Assembly: GCA_020636275.1 (NCBI GenBank)
Contig: JACJYD010000004.1
Location: 248,001-312,000, forward strand
DNA: 64,000 nucleotides
Reading direction: 5' to 3'
Origin: Lewinellaceae bacterium
GTDB lineage: Bacteria; Bacteroidota; Bacteroidia; Chitinophagales; Saprospiraceae
Below the pieces are notes generated by a model that had not been told where the DNA came from, searched no databases, and worked only from the letters and a program-made list of their open reading frames with translations. The translations under genes and the position numbers were made by a program. Of this stretch, positions 59,617 to 64,000 are shown one piece after another (the first letter of the stretch is position 1; every line of letters begins with the position of its first letter).

Positions 59617-61797
59617 TCAATTAAGTGGGGTAAATATTTCGACATCCTGAAATTCACCTGCCTTTGGTTTCAAGAGTTCCATCCAGGGTTTGAATTGGAA
59701 GGATAATTGATATGGAGTGTCTCCAAGGTTCAGGCTTTCCTGAACTCCTTCAAGGAGTCTAAATAACTTATCTGCAATAATAGGCACTCTATTCGATTTA
59801 TAAATTTCTGAATAACAGGAAAGCACTTTCCCTAAAGAGTTCAGGCAATTTTGTAAATGCTCGGTCCGGTTCAATTCGGAGGTTTTGAAAAAATAAAAAT
59901 AGCCAGAAGCCTCACAATACCTTCCACTCATGATCCCAAAAGGATTACGGTTCTCATTCCTTTCGCCTCCATACGCTCTTACCGCATCTTTAAGAAGGGA
60001 CTCCATAAAGACCTCGTTAATTTTTTTGTCCGCATTTAATTCCTGTTCTAAAATTCTGGTAAATGCTGAAAAGCCAAAATATCGCCCTCTGTAATGCGTT
60101 TCTCCTTTTTTATTCTGATTCCTTTCGTATTCATTGTAAAAATCATCCGCCATTTGTTTTGCCTTTAGTGCCTCTTTAAGAGATGATTTAGCGGTCAGTA
60201 AATCGTTGGTCCTTAATTTCAGCCATCCGTCTTCAAGATGTGTTATTCCTCGCCAGGCCCACGAATCGGCAATATCAATGTTGAATTTTTCTTTCGAGGA
60301 GCTGTTTAAAACTTTTTTAAATAATTCAGTGGAAGAAAAAAAGGAGGATTGAGCAAGCGTGTAATTTTTTAATCGCAAATGAGAGATTCCTTTTGCAATA
60401 TTAATAGATGCTTTTATATGGTCAGGCGTGTTCTCAATAAATGATTCACTTGCATCAATCGTTTCCAACGACCTTTTATAGTCCCCCAGTTTATTAAAGG
60501 TTTGAATATAATGATAAAGGTAGGACACGGGGATAAATTCGTCAGCCCATCCATTTGCATATCTCCCAATACCGATTTCAAAAAACTTAAGGGCTGACTC
60601 ATATAATCCCAGGTTGTATAGTTTGTCAGCCGCATCCAAATAATTTTCGCTGCTAAATAGCGGAGATCGGGCGTAATTCCTCATACCTCCTTCAACTCGT
60701 TCCGGATTTAGCAATTCGGTTTCATCGTGAATGATATAGAAGTTATCCTCTCCCAAAAGGGGGCTCTGTTCATTCTGTACGATAAGAAATTCAGTACGAA
60801 GGCTTTGTAAAAAGTCCTTTAAATCAATTTGGCCGCCAATGCGAACTCGAAAAAGCCGATTGTCGATTTGGGGCTTTTCAAGGGGGAATCCCCCCTCTTT
60901 TGCAGTCAATTCCTTCCAATAATACAAGTCCTCGCTCCCTTTTCGGGGGAGGTTTCTTTCAAATAACCAAACGGGAAGTCGTTCCTCTCCAAAATTCAGA
61001 TTTGACGCTAATCTAAGTAAGGAAGTGAAAGCATGTTTTATTGCCCTGCGTATATGTCCAAGCTTGGGATCAAATCTTTCTCCACTTTGGCTTCTAATGA
61101 TCTCACAAATGATCCTTTGGTCGTCGATATTGTCAATGATATCCCAAAATTCATTTTTTATACTTTCGATACTTCGAATTGCCAGGTCTTTGTGGCCCCT
61201 TACCAGATCCTCAAGATCTTCATAATTCAATATGTCTTGGGGAGGAATTATCCCGATTTTGAGCAACAAACTACTAACAATCAAATGATAAGCTTCTCGC
61301 TCCTGAATCTTTTCATAGCTAGACTCCGGAATGAGTGCCTCTAATGTCCAAAGGATGTTGAGAATAAAAGGACTACTGAAATCAAACAATTTTTTAATCC
61401 AGCTAATACTGTCATACTTGTCCTTTGCTTTCTCCCAAACCAGATTGATCTTTTGGAAAAGGTTCTCATCCTTCAGTAATTTGACCAGGCGAGAATCAAT
61501 AAGGTCCTTGTGAATCTTATCCCTCACGAATGGATTTAGGTCGATGCTATTGGCATCAAGACTATCAACTATTGCAATGAGCCATTCGAATATCTTGTTC
61601 CGCTTTACTTCAAAATCTTCGTAAGTGATCTTTCCAGTCAAGCGATCTTCTTCTGCCCGGTGAAATGCGCCCTTAACTTCGAGAATTTTGTTGTCAATAT
61701 CTACCGAACAACTATGGGCCTCCACATAGTTTATCCCGGCTTTTATACTCTCAGTAGCTCTATTTTTGGCCTCCTTCCTGAAATCATCAATTAACAT
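59617..61797 (-). CDS. EAD11-like/helical-repeat protein
   Basis: The ATG at 61797 (MLIDDFRKEAKN) is used; the TTG 21 codons earlier adds an unconserved stretch. Within the first ~80 residues lies GKITYEDFEVKRNKI followed by IVDSLD, the end pattern of effector-associated domain 11. The middle is helical. The second half looks like TPRs (DAADKLYNLGLYESALKFFE, YIQTFNKLGDYKRSLETI). EADs are adaptor domains in bacterial conflict and defence systems. The domain call rests on a short pattern. Confidence 0.6.
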   Translation of the reverse strand: MLIDDFRKEAKNRATESIKAGINYVEAHSCSVDIDNKILEVKGAFHRAEEDRLTGKITYEDFEVKRNKIFEWLIAIVDSLDANSIDLNPFVRDKIHKDLIDSRLVKLLKDENLFQKINLVWEKAKDKYDSISWIKKLFDFSSPFILNILWTLEALIPESSYEKIQEREAYHLIVSSLLLKIGIIPPQDILNYEDLEDLVRGHKDLAIRSIESIKNEFWDIIDNIDDQRIICEIIRSQSGERFDPKLGHIRRAIKHAFTSLLRLASNLNFGEERLPVWLFERNLPRKGSEDLYYWKELTAKEGGFPLEKPQIDNRLFRVRIGGQIDLKDFLQSLRTEFLIVQNEQSPLLGEDNFYIIHDETELLNPERVEGGMRNYARSPLFSSENYLDAADKLYNLGLYESALKFFEIGIGRYANGWADEFIPVSYLYHYIQTFNKLGDYKRSLETIDASESFIENTPDHIKASINIAKGISHLRLKNYTLAQSSFFSSTELFKKVLNSSSKEKFNIDIADSWAWRGITHLEDGWLKLRTNDLLTAKSSLKEALKAKQMADDFYNEYERNQNKKGETHYRGRYFGFSAFTRILEQELNADKKINEVFMESLLKDAVRAYGGERNENRNPFGIMSGRYCEASGYFYFFKTSELNRTEHLQNCLNSLGKVLSCYSEIYKSNRVPIIADKLFRLLEGVQESLNLGDTPYQLSFQFKPWMELLKPKAGEFQDVEIFTPLN

Positions 61798-61892
61798 TTG
61801 GGTAGAGTTTTTTGTATGCCACGAATGCAATAAATTGGCAGGTTTTGCTAATTTAGCCAATTGCGGTGAATATGCTGCAAAAAATATTTCAT

Positions 61893-62969
61893 ATGAAAAG
61901 CTACCCGGTCTATTTACTTGACTTGGATGATACCTTGATAGGGAGTTTTGAACATGTGTCTACCGTAATTTACCCTAAGCTAGCAGATAGTTTAGGTCTC
62001 CCAGCACCTGATAAAGAAAGTGTTCGAAAACATTGGGGAAAGGAATTAAGCCTTTCACTTTCGGAGATATTTAAAATTGAGCCAGATGAAGGAACGATTG
62101 ATTTACTTAGCCAATTGCATTTGGAGAACCCAACCCCTCCGATCAGCGGTAGCAAACGGATCCTTGAAACATTGAAAAAACACGGTAGATTTGTAGGGCT
62201 CTATACGGCTGCTCACCCAAAGATCATGGATCAATGCCTGGAGAATACTTTACAAATAAAAAGAGATTATTTTGATGCTGTGTTCAACACATATGAGCAG
62301 GGTATTCCCAAACCAGCAAAAGAAATTATCGATTTTTTCTCAAGGTCCTTTTTTGAAAAAACAGGCAAACGTGTAAAAGGAAGCGAGATCCTTATTGTAG
62401 GCGATTCTCTAACGGATTTTTTTCTCTCAAAAATCTATCCAACAGATTTTTGCGCGGTTTTAAATGGAGCCCATTCCAAAAAGGATTTTGTGGACAATGG
62501 CCTCGACACCCAATTTATTTTTCCTTCAATATCCGAAGCATTGACGGCCCCTACCGACCACGGCATAGTTGCCATTGTAAAAAATGAAAAAAATGAATTT
62601 CTCCTTATAAAGGAAGGTAGAGAGAATAATCCCTATTTTGGACATTGGTCTGGTCCTCATGGACGATGCCAGGCAGAGGATATACTTGAGGAAGAAACCG
62701 TGATCCGGGAAACGTTGGAAGAATGCGGGGTACTGGTAAAGCCTGTTCGAAAGTTATATACCCGGCCTGCTGACACAAAAATTAAAACTGTTTCCTTCTG
62801 GGAAGCTGTACTGCAAGACCAAAGCTCTTCATCTTTTACCCTTTCCGAAGAAGTAAGCGAAATCGGGTGGATTCATTTAGAAAATATAAAAAACGGAACC
62901 ATTCCACTATACCCTGGAACCTTAGATTTTTTTGATCAATATGAAAATCTAATACCAACTATCTTCTGA
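61893..62969 (+). CDS. HAD phosphatase fused to a Nudix-like domain
   Basis: The start used is ATG 61893 (MKSYPVYLLDLDDT); ATG 61872 or GTG 61866 would add 7-9 residues. The N-terminal ~215 residues are a HAD hydrolase: DLDDT (motif I), LYTAA (II), the lysine in IPKPAKE (III) and GDSLTDF (IV). The last ~140 residues are Nudix-like, with RCQAEDILEEETVIRETLEE in place of the Nudix box. The box is one residue longer than usual before RE. It probably dephosphorylates nucleotides or sugar phosphates. It diverges from the EAD11-like gene; 61798-61892 should hold both promoters. Confidence 0.75.
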   Translation: MKSYPVYLLDLDDTLIGSFEHVSTVIYPKLADSLGLPAPDKESVRKHWGKELSLSLSEIFKIEPDEGTIDLLSQLHLENPTPPISGSKRILETLKKHGRFVGLYTAAHPKIMDQCLENTLQIKRDYFDAVFNTYEQGIPKPAKEIIDFFSRSFFEKTGKRVKGSEILIVGDSLTDFFLSKIYPTDFCAVLNGAHSKKDFVDNGLDTQFIFPSISEALTAPTDHGIVAIVKNEKNEFLLIKEGRENNPYFGHWSGPHGRCQAEDILEEETVIRETLEECGVLVKPVRKLYTRPADTKIKTVSFWEAVLQDQSSSSFTLSEEVSEIGWIHLENIKNGTIPLYPGTLDFFDQYENLIPTIF

Positions 62970-63021
62970 TTTTTGGTCCAAGAAGAAACAGCTCTCTTTC
63001 AAAAAATATAGTTTAATTAAA

Positions 63022-63880
63022 TTACTGGTCTTCTGGAACGTATTCCCAAAATTCAATTTTTCTACCTGTATAATTTCCCCCTGTACCCATATAGCCCCTG
63101 TTACCAATGGAAAAGCCTACCCCACTATATCTAGCGTTCCCTGGATAGCCTTCCCGCTGCGTCCATAGGTGTGTATTGGGATCGTACTCCCAGAAATCAT
63201 TATAGAGAATTAAAGCATTATCGTACCCTGTTCCAATATAGCCTCTATCTCCTATGGAGAAACCGACCGCACTTTGTCTCAGGCCCCCTCCAAAGTCCGT
63301 CCACGGCGTCCATTGATATGTAGTTGGGTCATACTCCCAAAAATCTTTTAAGTAGCCATTCATGCCATACCCCGTTCCAATATAGCCTCTATCTCCTATG
63401 GAAAAACCGACCGCACTTTGTCTCAGGCCCCCTCCAAAGTCGGTTCGCGGAGTCCAAAGATCTGAAGTTGGGTCATACTCCCAGAAATCTTTTAAATAGC
63501 CATTCATGCCATACCCCGTTCCAATATAGCCCATTCCACCTATGGAAAAACCGACCGCATCCGACCTGGCCTCCCCTTTAAAGTCCATTTTCTGCATCCA
63601 TTGATTTGCAGACGGGTCATACTCCCAAAAATCTTTTAAGACGCCATTCATGCCAGACCCCGTCCCAATATAGCCTCTGTCCTCTATGGAAAAACCGACC
63701 GCACCAGATCTTGCCTCCCCTTTAAAGTCCATTTTCTGCATCCATTGATTTGCAGACGGGTCATACTCCCAAAAATCTTTTAAGACGCCATCCGTGCTAT
63801 AACCAGTCCCAATATAGCCTTTATCACCTATAGAAAAGGCTACCGCTCCCTCTATCGGGTGCCCTCCAAAGTCCGTCCGC
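63022..63880 (-). repeat. Tandem ~144-bp coding repeats
   Basis: Each unit encodes one Kelch blade. Phrases such as CCAATATAGCCTCTATC and TCATACTCCCAAAAATC recur at steps of about 144 bases, many without change. The last (3') copy differs more. This suggests recent duplication or gene conversion. Confidence 0.8.
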
Positions 63881-64000
63881 CCAACCCATACGTCTTGAAT
63901 TTTATGAATTACGTTGTCCCCATAAAAAAGCTTATTTCCGACAATTAGGAAGGGACGTAAGTAGGTTATCCCAGGTGAAAGTAACAGGTCACTGGAAAAC
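63022..64000 (-). CDS. Kelch-repeat protein, 5' end cut off by window
   Basis: The frame is open to the right edge and begins outside. At least six Kelch-type blades are visible, each about 48 residues and containing GYIGTG and DFWEYDP. They should form a beta-propeller. The product ends EYVPEDQ with no sorting domain. Neighbouring blades are almost identical in DNA. It may be a secreted or surface protein, but no signal peptide can be seen here. Confidence 0.8.
   Translation of the reverse strand, partial: FSSDLLLSPGITYLRPFLIVGNKLFYGDNVIHKIQDVWVGRTDFGGHPIEGAVAFSIGDKGYIGTGYSTDGVLKDFWEYDPSANQWMQKMDFKGEARSGAVGFSIEDRGYIGTGSGMNGVLKDFWEYDPSANQWMQKMDFKGEARSDAVGFSIGGMGYIGTGYGMNGYLKDFWEYDPTSDLWTPRTDFGGGLRQSAVGFSIGDRGYIGTGYGMNGYLKDFWEYDPTTYQWTPWTDFGGGLRQSAVGFSIGDRGYIGTGYDNALILYNDFWEYDPNTHLWTQREGYPGNARYSGVGFSIGNRGYMGTGGNYTGRKIEFWEYVPEDQ

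Noticed and set aside
1..64000. tRNA, rRNA, CRISPR and complete insertion sequence
   Set aside because: I saw no tRNA cloverleaf or rRNA sequence, no spaced repeats of CRISPR type and no transposase gene.

Overview
The window reads as chromosomal DNA of a Bacteroidota bacterium, most likely of the Saprospiria (Lewinella/Haliscomenobacter-like). The reasons are type IX secretion C-terminal domains of both the A and B kinds, a TonB receptor paired with a DUF4249 lipoprotein, an S46 dipeptidyl-peptidase, FISUMP and DUF5777 proteins, almost no Shine-Dalgarno sequences, and several -7 boxes of the Bacteroidota type TAnnTTTG. I see no rRNA, tRNA, CRISPR array or complete insertion sequence.

1-17.5 kb is ordinary envelope and housekeeping content. 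It holds a DUF4010/MgtC membrane protein (cut by the left edge), a CotH-like secreted protein, a metallophosphatase, a large helical protein, an MscS channel, a 2OG-Fe(II) oxygenase, a FISUMP lipoprotein, three type IX cargo proteins, an HD hydrolase, a cytochrome-like protein with a DUF5777 barrel, and a thioesterase. 17.5-26.1 kb is a minus-strand run: S46 dipeptidyl-peptidase, an unknown secreted protein, a TonB receptor, DUF4249 and an MG2/plug protein. It looks like a peptide or cell-surface acquisition operon. 26.2-31.7 kb holds an SDR overlapping an ERG4/ERG24-type sterol reductase gene, a PPK2 kinase, a coiled-coil secreted protein, a POT peptide transporter and a cold-shock-domain protein. 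31.9-40.5 kb holds a PKD-type cargo protein, a MITE-like element, a lipoprotein plus secreted TPR-CHAT protease pair, a class V aminotransferase, a small membrane T5orf172/GIY-YIG-like protein and a broken membrane gene.

40.7-56.0 kb is the most unusual part: five large genes in a row on the plus strand (about 1720, 498, 788, 1308 and 723 codons), none with a signal peptide. One has a DUF6603-like core, one looks like a phage tail fibre, and the other three belong to families I do not recognise. A decayed hybrid AraC sensor follows, and then on the minus strand a DUF4255 (Pvc16/Afp16 cap-like) gene. This suggests a particle or injection-system-like assembly, but no sheath, tube, baseplate or ATPase gene is visible here.

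57.5-64 kb is visibly richer in A+T. It holds a radical SAM protein with an odd cysteine motif, an EAD11-like/TPR protein, a divergent HAD-Nudix fusion and a Kelch-repeat protein cut by the right edge. It may be a conflict or modification island.

The intergenic DNA is rich in structure. There are nine long palindromes, each able to fold with a 3-nt loop. A 33-35 bp palindrome recurs. Inverted-repeat elements ending in CATCCCGAATTTT recur, and a piece of one forms the first codons of the TonB receptor. There is also a 295-bp element with 25-bp terminal inverted repeats.
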